From JBCCDY01 sp039030555 (GTDB lineage: Bacteria; Bacteroidota; Bacteroidia; Cytophagales; Cyclobacteriaceae), in assembly GCA_039030555.1 (NCBI GenBank), contig JBCCDY010000012.1, positions 89,044 to 153,043 on the forward strand: a stretch of DNA of 64,000 nucleotides, in the 5' to 3' direction. A program made the translations under genes and the position numbers. Shown piece by piece: positions 36,083 through 44,147 of this stretch (its first letter is position 1; the number at the start of each line of letters is the position of its first letter). The notes under the pieces were generated by a model. It searched no databases. It worked only from the letters and a program-made list of their open reading frames with translations, and was not told the DNA's origin.

Positions 36083-37506
36083 AATAGTTGATACTCTATT
36101 CTTGGGAATCCCCTTTCTTCTGTTACCGGATCAAATAATCGTGTGAATCTGAGTTTATACAGGTTTCCCTCCGTATCGTTGACGACATAAAAACGATCTG
36201 AGGAAACAGCTGTAACCGATCCCGGGGTTGGTGAAGCTACTGTTCTCCAACTGGTCCCGATGGTATTGATTTCAGCTGAAAGCAGATTACTATCTACATC
36301 AGTGATTGAAAATGACTCAAAAGTGACTTCATCTTCTACCGGTACTTCGGCGATTGAAACATTATTACGGTTTTGAATGACAACATCTCTTAACGAATAG
36401 GGTATCGTGATGACTGGACCAAGTCCGAGAAGTCCAGTATTTGTTGTAAAGGCGATATCCCAGTTGCTGCTTTCCGGTTGAACAGAAACCAATCCATTTT
36501 CCACTTCTACAAACTGGAAGTTGAAGTTATTATCCTTCTGAATAGTGATTTCGTTAAATGAAATGGCATTGATTTCAGCGAATTGTAAAGTATATCCACT
36601 ACCACTCTGAAGCACTCGAATTTTCAACCACCCTCTATTATTTCCTTCAACATCCGACCCTCTATTGACGATATAAACAGGGTTTTCAGCAGCTATGGAT
36701 GAAATGGCACCTATCGCATTCCCATTCAAGTTGCCTTCCGGGTTATCTGTCCAAGAAGCTGATTCCGAAAGGAAAATAGGTGGTGGTGGAGGGACGATTG
36801 CAGCGCCAAATATGGCATCAAGATCAAGCTGAGCACCAAATCCAACCGTATCTTCACTAGTCACATCATTCAGATCATTTTTATCCAATGGCCTTGCCAA
36901 GGCTCCTACTGTCGTATTTAAAATCACTCTGAAATCAGTTCCGCTGTAAAAGCCGAAATCCCAGGTATCACGCTGAACGACTGTTTCTGAATTTGTGCTT
37001 AGGTCAACAAAAACCTGGTTTGGTTGAGCTTCACCTCCTACACTTGGCTCCAATACTGCTCCCATGGAAACCGGATTTTCTTCAAAGGTCACAGAAAGAG
37101 CATTGGTTGTACCTATTTCTCCGTCCGCCCCTACCGCTTGAAGCGTAAAGGTCATCGATTTTACTTCGTCAAAATCAGGGTTTTGAAGTTTATTGATGAT
37201 GAAACTAGCCGAAGATGAGCCATTCGGCACACTAAGCATCAACTGACCATCAACTATGCCTGGCTCCGTGGTATAGTCAACACCATTTTCCGTGCCTTGT
37301 CCATCAGTAACATCAATTTGAACCTCCGTATCCTGATTGACCGCTGTTGAAAGGACAATATTTACAGTAAGCTCATTTTGATCGAGTCCCAGTGAAAGTG
37401 ACGTATTTTCAAAGCCTGCAACAACAGGAGTAGGTTTAACATCATCGCTCTCACAAGACGAAAAGAGAATTGATATAAAAAATAAGTTGATTAAATAATA
37501 TCGCAT
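36079..37506 (-). CDS. HmuY-family heme-binding lipoprotein
   Basis: A 475-residue lipoprotein: SPII signal ending FSSC (Cys18), a Calx-beta-like sandwich at about 30-140, and a C-terminal HmuY domain (VFVDLSTNSETVVQRDTWDF in part, WDIAFTTNTG). HmuY of Porphyromonas binds heme through two His; the ligands here are not identifiable with certainty. It is encoded directly after the TonB receptor and before DoxX (4-bp overlap). A stretch of six Pro (VPPPPPIF) is unusual. Confidence 0.85.
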   Translation of the reverse strand: MRYYLINLFFISILFSSCESDDVKPTPVVAGFENTSLSLGLDQNELTVNIVLSTAVNQDTEVQIDVTDGQGTENGVDYTTEPGIVDGQLMLSVPNGSSSASFIINKLQNPDFDEVKSMTFTLQAVGADGEIGTTNALSVTFEENPVSMGAVLEPSVGGEAQPNQVFVDLSTNSETVVQRDTWDFGFYSGTDFRVILNTTVGALARPLDKNDLNDVTSEDTVGFGAQLDLDAIFGAAIVPPPPPIFLSESASWTDNPEGNLNGNAIGAISSIAAENPVYIVNRGSDVEGNNRGWLKIRVLQSGSGYTLQFAEINAISFNEITIQKDNNFNFQFVEVENGLVSVQPESSNWDIAFTTNTGLLGLGPVITIPYSLRDVVIQNRNNVSIAEVPVEDEVTFESFSITDVDSNLLSAEINTIGTSWRTVASPTPGSVTAVSSDRFYVVNDTEGNLYKLRFTRLFDPVTEERGFPRIEYQLL

Positions 37507-37521
37507 GATTAAAAAATAGAT

Positions 37522-39795
37522 TTAGAAATTGAATTGAACATTTAGAAAATAAGACCTTCCGAAACCGATGGGTAATGAATCACCTCCGGAATGGGCACCT
37601 CCAGAATTGGTGGTATTCCCCACCCGTTGAACATCCAGTAGGTTTTTTACCCCAAGAGTAGCTTTTAAGTATTTGGTTACTGGCCTGCTTAGCGTCAGGT
37701 TCATCCAGGAAAAGCCTTCGATCTCTCCGAGTGTTAATTCTTCTTCACCTGTTTCCTCATTAGCTACGAAAACATAATTGGGAACGGCTCCAGTGTATTT
37801 ATAATTTAAGTTGACTGAGGTATTTAAAGGCTTAATTCGATAAGATAAAGAAGCATTGAATTCAGGGCTGAATAGAAAAGTTTCTAAACCAGGTTCATCG
37901 CTTTCTGAAAGCTGATTAAACCGCCCGATGTACGAAAAACCAGTACTCAACGAAAGTTCACCTTTAATGTAGTCCTGACTGATGGTAAATCCTGTAGTCT
38001 GAAATTCGGAAATGTTTACAAAACTCGCAGCCGTAGGATCTTCTGCAGACTGTCCGATGGTAATGAGATTATCCAAATCATTATAAAAACCACTCAGATT
38101 AAATTTGATAAGGCTATTGTTTCGCCAGGAGAACCGTTTACTGAAACCCGCTTCGAGATGGTGCGCTCGTTCTGGCTCAAGCGATTCATTACCAATGATC
38201 CGGTGATTGGAATCGATAAATTCAAAATACAATTCCCGGATGCTGGGAGCCCTGAAACCCCTGGCATAGGCAAAACGGACCTGAGTGTTTTCATTGAAAT
38301 CGTATTTCAAATTTACAGAAGGAGTTACAGGAGCTGAAAACTGGGTATTTATGGAAGCTCTAATACCAGGGCGCACACTTAAGTTACCCAGCTTTGCCTC
38401 AACCGATCCATAAAATCCATAGTCTTGAAGGGAACGCTCACCTTGGGAAATCCGTCCGCCACCTGCTTCTTCCAGATTGAAATCATATCCGAGTTCAGCA
38501 CTTAATCTTCCCTCTAAAAATGACCTTTGAACGCTTCCTCTTAAAACCCATACCGTGTAGGTACTGGTATCCTGATCGCCCTCTCCTGTCGTTAAATTGG
38601 TTTCTCCTGAAGTAAAATCCCTGGAAAACCTGGTTTTCTCACGTTCAAAATCACTGTAGGAAATAACCGTGTTGAAAGAAGTATTCCTGGAAAGTCGGCC
38701 ATCTGCATGGAGCTGATGGAATATCCTTTTCGACCTGAACTCCTCATCAATTGCAAAAGGGAAATTCACACCTGTACCTTGCTGAATGTTATCTTGGCTG
38801 GCCCCGAGGTTATCTATCGTTTCATCCAGAAAGTCCAGAGTGTAGGATACATTGAATTGGTCAAAGCTGTAACCCAGTTTTCCATTCAGAAAGTACTGAG
38901 TCTTTGGGTCCCATTCAAACGCCCTTCCTACTCCACCAAACCCGTTGAATTCATCCCTCGTGGCACTGATACTGGAATAGAGACGATCTGTAATTTGATA
39001 ACCAAGCGATACATTTTGATTTCGTCTTCCGCTGTTGATGCCATAATTATTTCCAACGGTCTCTTCCTGAATACTTACTCCAACATCTACTTTTTCTCCC
39101 GAACTTTTCTTAGTGATGAGATTAATTACGCCGGCTAAAGCATTAGCTCCATAGTTAACTGCCATGGGGCCTTCTACAATTTCAATGCGATCAATATTCG
39201 ATAGATTCACCTGGCTTAAATCGGTATTCGAACCATTTCCATTCCGACCCACCAGCGGAACACCATCGACCAAAACTTTGACGTTTAAACCAGATATCCC
39301 TTGCATGGTTAAGCCAGATGAACCGATAGCGATATCAGGATTGACGGTTAACTTAAGTTGGGTTTGAAGTACTTCCTGTAACTGAATGGCTCCTTGTCCT
39401 TCAATCTGTTCCCGATCTATCGTCTGTACATTGTACATGGAATTCCATGCTGATTGAGGATGGTGTTGACCGGTAACAACGACATCTTCTAAAATCTGGG
39501 ACTTTGCTTTTAAAGGGATGTTTTCTGAATCTATATTCAAGGTTCCCGAAGCCGACTCGTAAGAAATATGAGACATTTCGAAAGTAACCGGAGGGTTGAA
39601 ATCAGAAAAAGCCAAGCCCGATTCGTTGGTTAATACGAGTTCTGTTCGACTACTTGATGAAACCTCCTTCAACAGGATTTGTACTCCTTCAATAGGGGTA
39701 TGACTCTCGGTATCAACCACCTGTAATTTTATCTGACCCCAGGTCACTAAAGGCAAAAGAGTAAGAAATTTAAAAGCTGTTTTTAGGTATTGCAT
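37522..39795 (-). CDS. TonB-dependent receptor, HmuR-like
   Basis: A 757-residue outer-membrane receptor: signal peptide (cut near residue 20), carboxypeptidase-like domain (about 22-95), plug (about 105-235, with VKVLVDGVPLVGRNGNGSN and YGANALAGVINLITKK) and barrel (FRAPSIRELYFEF, ending SYFLNVQFNF). Together with HmuY downstream it forms an Hmu-like heme or hemoprotein iron uptake pair. It is the first gene after composite element copy F, three bases beyond the palindrome. Confidence 0.9.
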   Translation of the reverse strand: MQYLKTAFKFLTLLPLVTWGQIKLQVVDTESHTPIEGVQILLKEVSSSSRTELVLTNESGLAFSDFNPPVTFEMSHISYESASGTLNIDSENIPLKAKSQILEDVVVTGQHHPQSAWNSMYNVQTIDREQIEGQGAIQLQEVLQTQLKLTVNPDIAIGSSGLTMQGISGLNVKVLVDGVPLVGRNGNGSNTDLSQVNLSNIDRIEIVEGPMAVNYGANALAGVINLITKKSSGEKVDVGVSIQEETVGNNYGINSGRRNQNVSLGYQITDRLYSSISATRDEFNGFGGVGRAFEWDPKTQYFLNGKLGYSFDQFNVSYTLDFLDETIDNLGASQDNIQQGTGVNFPFAIDEEFRSKRIFHQLHADGRLSRNTSFNTVISYSDFEREKTRFSRDFTSGETNLTTGEGDQDTSTYTVWVLRGSVQRSFLEGRLSAELGYDFNLEEAGGGRISQGERSLQDYGFYGSVEAKLGNLSVRPGIRASINTQFSAPVTPSVNLKYDFNENTQVRFAYARGFRAPSIRELYFEFIDSNHRIIGNESLEPERAHHLEAGFSKRFSWRNNSLIKFNLSGFYNDLDNLITIGQSAEDPTAASFVNISEFQTTGFTISQDYIKGELSLSTGFSYIGRFNQLSESDEPGLETFLFSPEFNASLSYRIKPLNTSVNLNYKYTGAVPNYVFVANEETGEEELTLGEIEGFSWMNLTLSRPVTKYLKATLGVKNLLDVQRVGNTTNSGGAHSGGDSLPIGFGRSYFLNVQFNF

Positions 39796-39798
39796 TTA

Positions 39799-39912
39799 TT
39801 TAGACTAATTCTAAACAGCGGCAAATTAAAGGCGTACCCTCCTACTTTTCAATCGCCATATTGGTGATTTTTATATCCCTACAATTAATGGTAGTATTAC
39901 TATTTTTAGTGA
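39799..39912 (-). promoter_or_regulatory. Composite iron control element, copy F
   Basis: Palindrome at 39799-39815, -7-like TTAATTTG (minus) at 39822-39829, dyads at 39853-39867 (TCGCCA/TGGTGA), 39876-39891 (TCCCTA/TAATGG) and 39897-39912 (TTACTA/TAGTGA). It drives the Hmu-like operon. The remaining gap 39913-40179 is AT-rich and holds nothing I can recognise. Confidence 0.8.
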
Positions 39913-40179
39913 TAGTGTACATAATAATTAGTTAATATTAGAGCTCTATTCCAATGTCATAAAAGAATTAAAACACTGTTTATTGATCAGAAAATAAGAT
40001 TATGAGGTTAAGATTTTGCGAAATCAGAATACTAGTGAATCAGAAGGGGTGACTTATAGTAGGTAGCTAAGGCTAGGAAATGAATTGAGAAGAATGTACA
40101 AACACAAAAGATCAATAACAGTTATTATCTCATTAGATAAACGTTTTTAAGCATAAGTACTTATAAGAGCTTTCGGAAC

Positions 40180-40800
40180 ATGAGTAGACCCAACTTTGAA
40201 GATATAAAGACTGGAAAAGAATTTAATCGATGGTATTGGTTAAAAGAGGAAATGGTTGAAATATGCAAAAACTCTGGGTTACCTATTAGCGGTAGAAAGT
40301 TTGACCTACGGGATCGTATTATGTATGCATTAGATAATAAAGGAGAAGTCAAACCAGCAAGGAAAAAAACGAGGAAAAAATCGAAATTTAATTGGGCTAG
40401 AGAGGAACTAACGAGAGAGACCGTTATTACTGATAATGTTTCTTTCGGACCCAATTTTAGAAGGTTCATGCAAAATCAAATAGGTGTTAAATTCAGCTGC
40501 CACAGCGATTTTATGGATTGGGTAAAAGTAAATGAAGGAAAAACTTTAGATGATGCTATACAAGCATGGAATGATCTTGAATCAAGAAAAATTAATCCTG
40601 AATTCAAAAGAGAAATAGCCGATAACAATATGTACAGTCAGTACATACGAGATTTCACTGAAGATAATCCCAATTGTACATTCAAAGAGGTGAGGAAGTA
40701 TTGGCTCATAAAAAAAGAGCTTCCTACTAACAATGGATTTGTCAGATATGAAAGATCTGACCTAAAGCTAGAGGAAAGAAATATGCACGAAGTTGAATAA
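40180..40800 (+). CDS. SAP-domain protein with DUF6434 domain
   Basis: A 206-residue soluble protein. Residues about 20-52 form a SAP-like helix-turn-helix (LKEEMVEICKNSGLPISGRKFDLRDRI). A basic linker (KPARKKTRKKSK) leads to a DUF6434 domain from about 70 (FNWAREELTRETVITDNVSFGPNFRRFM in part; DFMDWVKVNEGKTLDDAI). SAP domains bind nucleic acids, so a DNA- or RNA-related role is likely but unproven. It is a lone plus-strand gene inside the minus-strand iron island. Confidence 0.78.
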   Translation: MSRPNFEDIKTGKEFNRWYWLKEEMVEICKNSGLPISGRKFDLRDRIMYALDNKGEVKPARKKTRKKSKFNWAREELTRETVITDNVSFGPNFRRFMQNQIGVKFSCHSDFMDWVKVNEGKTLDDAIQAWNDLESRKINPEFKREIADNNMYSQYIRDFTEDNPNCTFKEVRKYWLIKKELPTNNGFVRYERSDLKLEERNMHEVE

Positions 40801-40844
40801 AATTTATAGGAGTGCTTAAATGGAAGCTTAACTAAAATTTGCTC

Positions 40845-41495
40845 TTAATTCATATCGGAAACCAAGCCCTGGTTCATTGCAAAAAGTATGAGGTCTCTAG
40901 GTTTTTTGAGCTTGAGCTTTTTGTAAATATTCTTACGATGGGAGTTAATGGTATGAATGCTCACATGAAGTTCTTCTGAAATTTGCTGAGTAGAATAGCC
41001 TTCTGCAATTAGCTTCAGAACCTCACTCTCCCTTTGTGATAAATTTGCGATAGAGCTCTCTTGATTTTCTTCTACATCGGGCTTTCGAACAATAATGTCT
41101 AAAACTGTTGGACAAAAAAATCGATTGCCATCAGTCACTGCCCGAATACTACTTAAAATCTCTTCGCCACTGCACGATTTAGTTAAAAAGCCTCTGGCTC
41201 CTCTGCTGATCAATCCATGAATTTGTTTCTCACTTGAATCAGCTGTAACAATAATAATGTAAGAGTTCGGGCTTACCTTTTTTATCCTTTCCAGGAAGTC
41301 GGTTGGAAAGCTTTCATTTTCGAAATAATCGCAAATAATAAGATTAGGCTGAGTCTGTTCTAAGGTGCTAATAAAACTGGTCCAGTCCGACTCATTTCCT
41401 ACGAGTGATAAATCCTTTTCTTTCCTGATTAGATTGACTAAACCTACGTTAGTCAATTCCTGGTGGTCTGAAAGAAAGATATCTGTCGATTTCAA
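40845..41495 (-). CDS. LuxR/NarL-family response regulator (orphan)
   Basis: A 216-residue two-domain regulator. The receiver domain (1-120) has Asp10, the phosphoacceptor Asp56 (LIICDYFEN), the VTAD segment and Lys in FLTKSC; one Asp of the usual acidic pair is Ser9. The LuxR-type helix-turn-helix (about 150-212) reads LSQRESEVLKLIAEGYSTQQISEELHVSIHTINSHRKNIYKKL in part. No histidine kinase is near. The start is TTG at 41495, four bases after an imperfect copy of the iron palindrome, so the gene is probably iron-regulated. It is a candidate activator for the dyads of the iron units. Confidence 0.9.
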   Translation of the reverse strand: MKSTDIFLSDHQELTNVGLVNLIRKEKDLSLVGNESDWTSFISTLEQTQPNLIICDYFENESFPTDFLERIKKVSPNSYIIIVTADSSEKQIHGLISRGARGFLTKSCSGEEILSSIRAVTDGNRFFCPTVLDIIVRKPDVEENQESSIANLSQRESEVLKLIAEGYSTQQISEELHVSIHTINSHRKNIYKKLKLKKPRDLILFAMNQGLVSDMN

Positions 41496-41499
41496 TTTA

Positions 41500-41516
41500 T
41501 TTAGACTAATTATAAA
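41500..41516 (-). promoter_or_regulatory. Fur-like palindrome before the response regulator (lone box)
   Basis: TTTAGAnnnnnTATAAA, one mismatch from the palindrome of the six composite elements and with the same upstream TTTA context. It lies four bases from the TTG start. No TCnCYA/TRGnGA dyads can be seen in the 64 bp up to the next gene. Confidence 0.62.
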
Positions 41517-41580
41517 TAATGATCAAACATAGCACTTGCACACGTTTGGCACAAGGATTTTAATAATTAAAGTTGAACCC

Positions 41581-43155
41581 TTAGGGATTAGAATTGTTGG
41601 AATTTTCTTCCAGATACTCCCTTAAATCCCCAATCGTTTTCAGGCTCAACGATTGGGTATCTTTTTTTCTCATCATTAAAACGTGGGTATTGTTAAAACC
41701 CAGTTCGTCAAGCCATTCGAAGCCAAACTCCTTTAAAGAAGACTCTTTAACGTAATTGAAAACTTTTGCACGGTCTTTAATAATGTCTTCCAGTTTGTCC
41801 TCATCTGGCTTAAGAAGCACCAGTAATGCTGTACCGGTGTATTCGGGATACAAGTCTACCTCTCCTATTTTCATAGCATCCATAATTAATTTCGTGCCTC
41901 CAAAACCTAATTTCAACTCTGTATTGATCCCTGAATAATTCTCAATGATTATAGAGAAAATATGAGCCAGAATATAATTTTCAGTGAATGCTTTAGATCC
42001 AATTACTACATCTACCGAACCTTCATTTATTCGATCCACCTTAAAACCCTGAGCTCTCAAAAATGACTTGGCTACCTCTTCGGGTTGCTTTTTCAACTCG
42101 TCTACTTCATAATTCATTTTGATCATAGCTGAATCACTTATTTGGCCAGCAATCTTATCCAATGCTGACCTTAGTCCGGGGTACTCTTCCAATGCCTGCT
42201 GCCGTACCATCGGAGCTGCGAAATAAGGTGGAAAAAAATTTCTATTGTCTTCTAACACAGCCAGATTGTAGGCTTGTATCCTACCATCAGTTGAAAAACC
42301 ACCGACTACATCCACATCGCCATTCTGAAGGGATTTGTACATCAGTCCAATCTCCAACTCTACATAATCCATTTCCATATTATATTCTTTCAAAAGGCCT
42401 TTAAGTCCATCCTCCCTTTCAATGAATTCAATAGGAAATCCCCCTCTGAAGCTTCGTTCTTCATCGGCTATCTGAAAATCTCTGCCCGCATAAAACAAGA
42501 GAATGATGCCTATAAACACCAAAAAAGGTTTCACAGCCCTTTTCGAGTTTCTCTGGATTATACCTAAAACTGAATCAAAAAATACGGCGAGCAAAGAAGC
42601 TGGAATAGCTCCTGCAAAGATCATATAGGTATTGTTTAACTGGATTCCGCGAAAAATAAACTCTCCTAATCCTCCGGCAGCAATGAATGCACTAAGTGTT
42701 GCCACTCCTACGTTGATCACGGAAGCTGTGCGTAATCCTGCAAAAATCATTGGTAGGGCTAAAGGTATCTCCACCCTGGAAAGTATCTGGCTGTTCGTCA
42801 TCCCCATACCTTTAGCCGCCTCTATTATGGCTCCGTCAATTTCCGAGATTCCAGTAAAGGTATTTCTAACGATTGGAAGTAATGCATACAAAAATAAAGC
42901 AATAATAGCTGGCACTACACCTATACCAAATAGAGGAATCAAAAAACCAAGTAATGCGATACTTGGAATGGTTTGAATAATGTTGACAAAACCAATCACC
43001 GGCCTTGAAAGCTTTTGGCTTCTGGTAAGGAGGATTCCGGTTGAAATTCCTACCAGTGAAGCAAAAAACAGCGAAATAAGTGTTAGCTCAATATGCTCGA
43101 AAGTCTGAGAAAGTACCTCGGAAAAGTTCTTTATAAAAAACTCAAAAAAGCTCAA
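41581..43155 (-). CDS. Osmoprotectant ABC transporter, fused permease and substrate-binding protein
   Basis: A 524-residue fusion. Residues 1-215 are a BPD_transp_1 permease with six helices and an EAA loop (IIEAAKGMGMTNSQILSRVEIPLALPMI in part). Residues about 235-520 are an OpuAC/ProX-type binding domain (FPIEFIEREDGLKGLLKEY, GSKAFTENYILAHIFS, DLYPEYTGTALL) tethered on the outer face. The family imports glycine betaine, choline, carnitine or related compounds. Its ATG overlaps the ATPase gene stop by 4 bp. Confidence 0.93.
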   Translation of the reverse strand: MSFFEFFIKNFSEVLSQTFEHIELTLISLFFASLVGISTGILLTRSQKLSRPVIGFVNIIQTIPSIALLGFLIPLFGIGVVPAIIALFLYALLPIVRNTFTGISEIDGAIIEAAKGMGMTNSQILSRVEIPLALPMIFAGLRTASVINVGVATLSAFIAAGGLGEFIFRGIQLNNTYMIFAGAIPASLLAVFFDSVLGIIQRNSKRAVKPFLVFIGIILLFYAGRDFQIADEERSFRGGFPIEFIEREDGLKGLLKEYNMEMDYVELEIGLMYKSLQNGDVDVVGGFSTDGRIQAYNLAVLEDNRNFFPPYFAAPMVRQQALEEYPGLRSALDKIAGQISDSAMIKMNYEVDELKKQPEEVAKSFLRAQGFKVDRINEGSVDVVIGSKAFTENYILAHIFSIIIENYSGINTELKLGFGGTKLIMDAMKIGEVDLYPEYTGTALLVLLKPDEDKLEDIIKDRAKVFNYVKESSLKEFGFEWLDELGFNNTHVLMMRKKDTQSLSLKTIGDLREYLEENSNNSNP

Positions 43156-44027
43156 TGGGCTATAAAATTCGTTTTGTACTCATAAAAACTATCCATCACG
43201 GTCGATTGATCGACCCCTGCTTCTTTAAGGTATTCAAGAACTGATGATGTTTGTTCAACCTCCTTTTGGATTTCGTTGATCTTTATTGCAGTCAACTCGG
43301 CTTGAAATCGATCGCTCTGAAAAAAATCGTTTACAAATTCATTTCCAGGGTGGAACAAGAGTTCTTTTGAAGTTCCTATTTGTTGAATTCGACCGAAATC
43401 TAATAAGCAAATTCGGTCCGCTAATTCTATAGCCTCCAAAACATCATGAGTGACTATAATAGTTGTTGTCTTTTGATCCTTTAATAATTCTTTGAAATCA
43501 TTCCTGACTTCTTTTCTCGTGATCGGGTCAAGTGCACCGAATGGTTCATCCATTAAAAGTGCAACAGGATCGCCAGCCAAACCCCGGGCAATACCGATTC
43601 TCTGTTGCTGTCCACCACTTAGTTCATGAGGGAATCTATGTAAAACCTCTTGTGGCTCCAGCTTCAAAAGAGAAAGTAGCGTATTGATTTTTTTATTTGT
43701 TTCAGCAGGCTCTTTTTTCAACAGTCTTGGAACTACAGAAACGTTCTCTTTTATAGTCATGTGTGGAAACAGACCCGAATTCTGGATCACATAACCAATG
43801 CTTCTTCTGTGCTGAACCGCATCTACATCTTTAATATCAAGTTGATCGAAGTGAATACTTCCTTCTTCGTATTCTACTAATCGATTGATCATTTTCAGTA
43901 AAGTCGTTTTCCCACTACCACTCGTTCCCAGAAGTACTAATGTTTCACCAGCTTCAATACGCAAAGAAACATCATCTACCACTTTAGCATCGCCATAATA
44001 CTTGGAAACCCCTCTTAAATCAATCAT
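43152..44027 (-). CDS. Osmoprotectant ABC transporter ATP-binding protein (OpuCA/ProV-like)
   Basis: A 291-residue ATPase with Walker A GTSGSGKTT (residues 34-42), Q loop YVIQNSGLFPHMT, signature LSGGQQQRIGIARGL, Walker B VALLMDEPFGALDP and switch His in VTHDVLEA. A short C-terminal extension after about 240 contains no recognisable CBS pair, so it lacks the ionic-strength sensor of OpuA/OpuCA. First gene of a two-gene operon with the permease/binding-protein fusion. Confidence 0.93.
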   Translation of the reverse strand: MIDLRGVSKYYGDAKVVDDVSLRIEAGETLVLLGTSGSGKTTLLKMINRLVEYEEGSIHFDQLDIKDVDAVQHRRSIGYVIQNSGLFPHMTIKENVSVVPRLLKKEPAETNKKINTLLSLLKLEPQEVLHRFPHELSGGQQQRIGIARGLAGDPVALLMDEPFGALDPITRKEVRNDFKELLKDQKTTTIIVTHDVLEAIELADRICLLDFGRIQQIGTSKELLFHPGNEFVNDFFQSDRFQAELTAIKINEIQKEVEQTSSVLEYLKEAGVDQSTVMDSFYEYKTNFIAH

Positions 44028-44147
44028 TTACCTTACAGATGAGATCTTCAAAGTACAGGATACTTTCACTTTTCACAAATATCAAGAAGCTATTCATCCT
44101 TTTCAATTTCTTTATTTACTTCGGATGAGTATTTAAAAAAAGACACT

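Noticed and set aside
38707..39138. 143-codon open frame on the plus strand inside the HmuR-like receptor
   Set aside because: Antisense shadow of a receptor with clear plug and barrel motifs; no promoter or family sign.
31265..39912. Recurrent TTTAGA...TCTAAA and dyad blocks as a CRISPR array or transposon ends
   Set aside because: Copies are kilobases apart, always just upstream of start codons on the same strand, with no spacers, target duplications or transposase between them.
41581..44027. Possible sequencing frameshift that fused the permease and binding protein
   Set aside because: Permease-binding-protein fusions are a known arrangement in the osmoprotectant family, and the frame is continuous.
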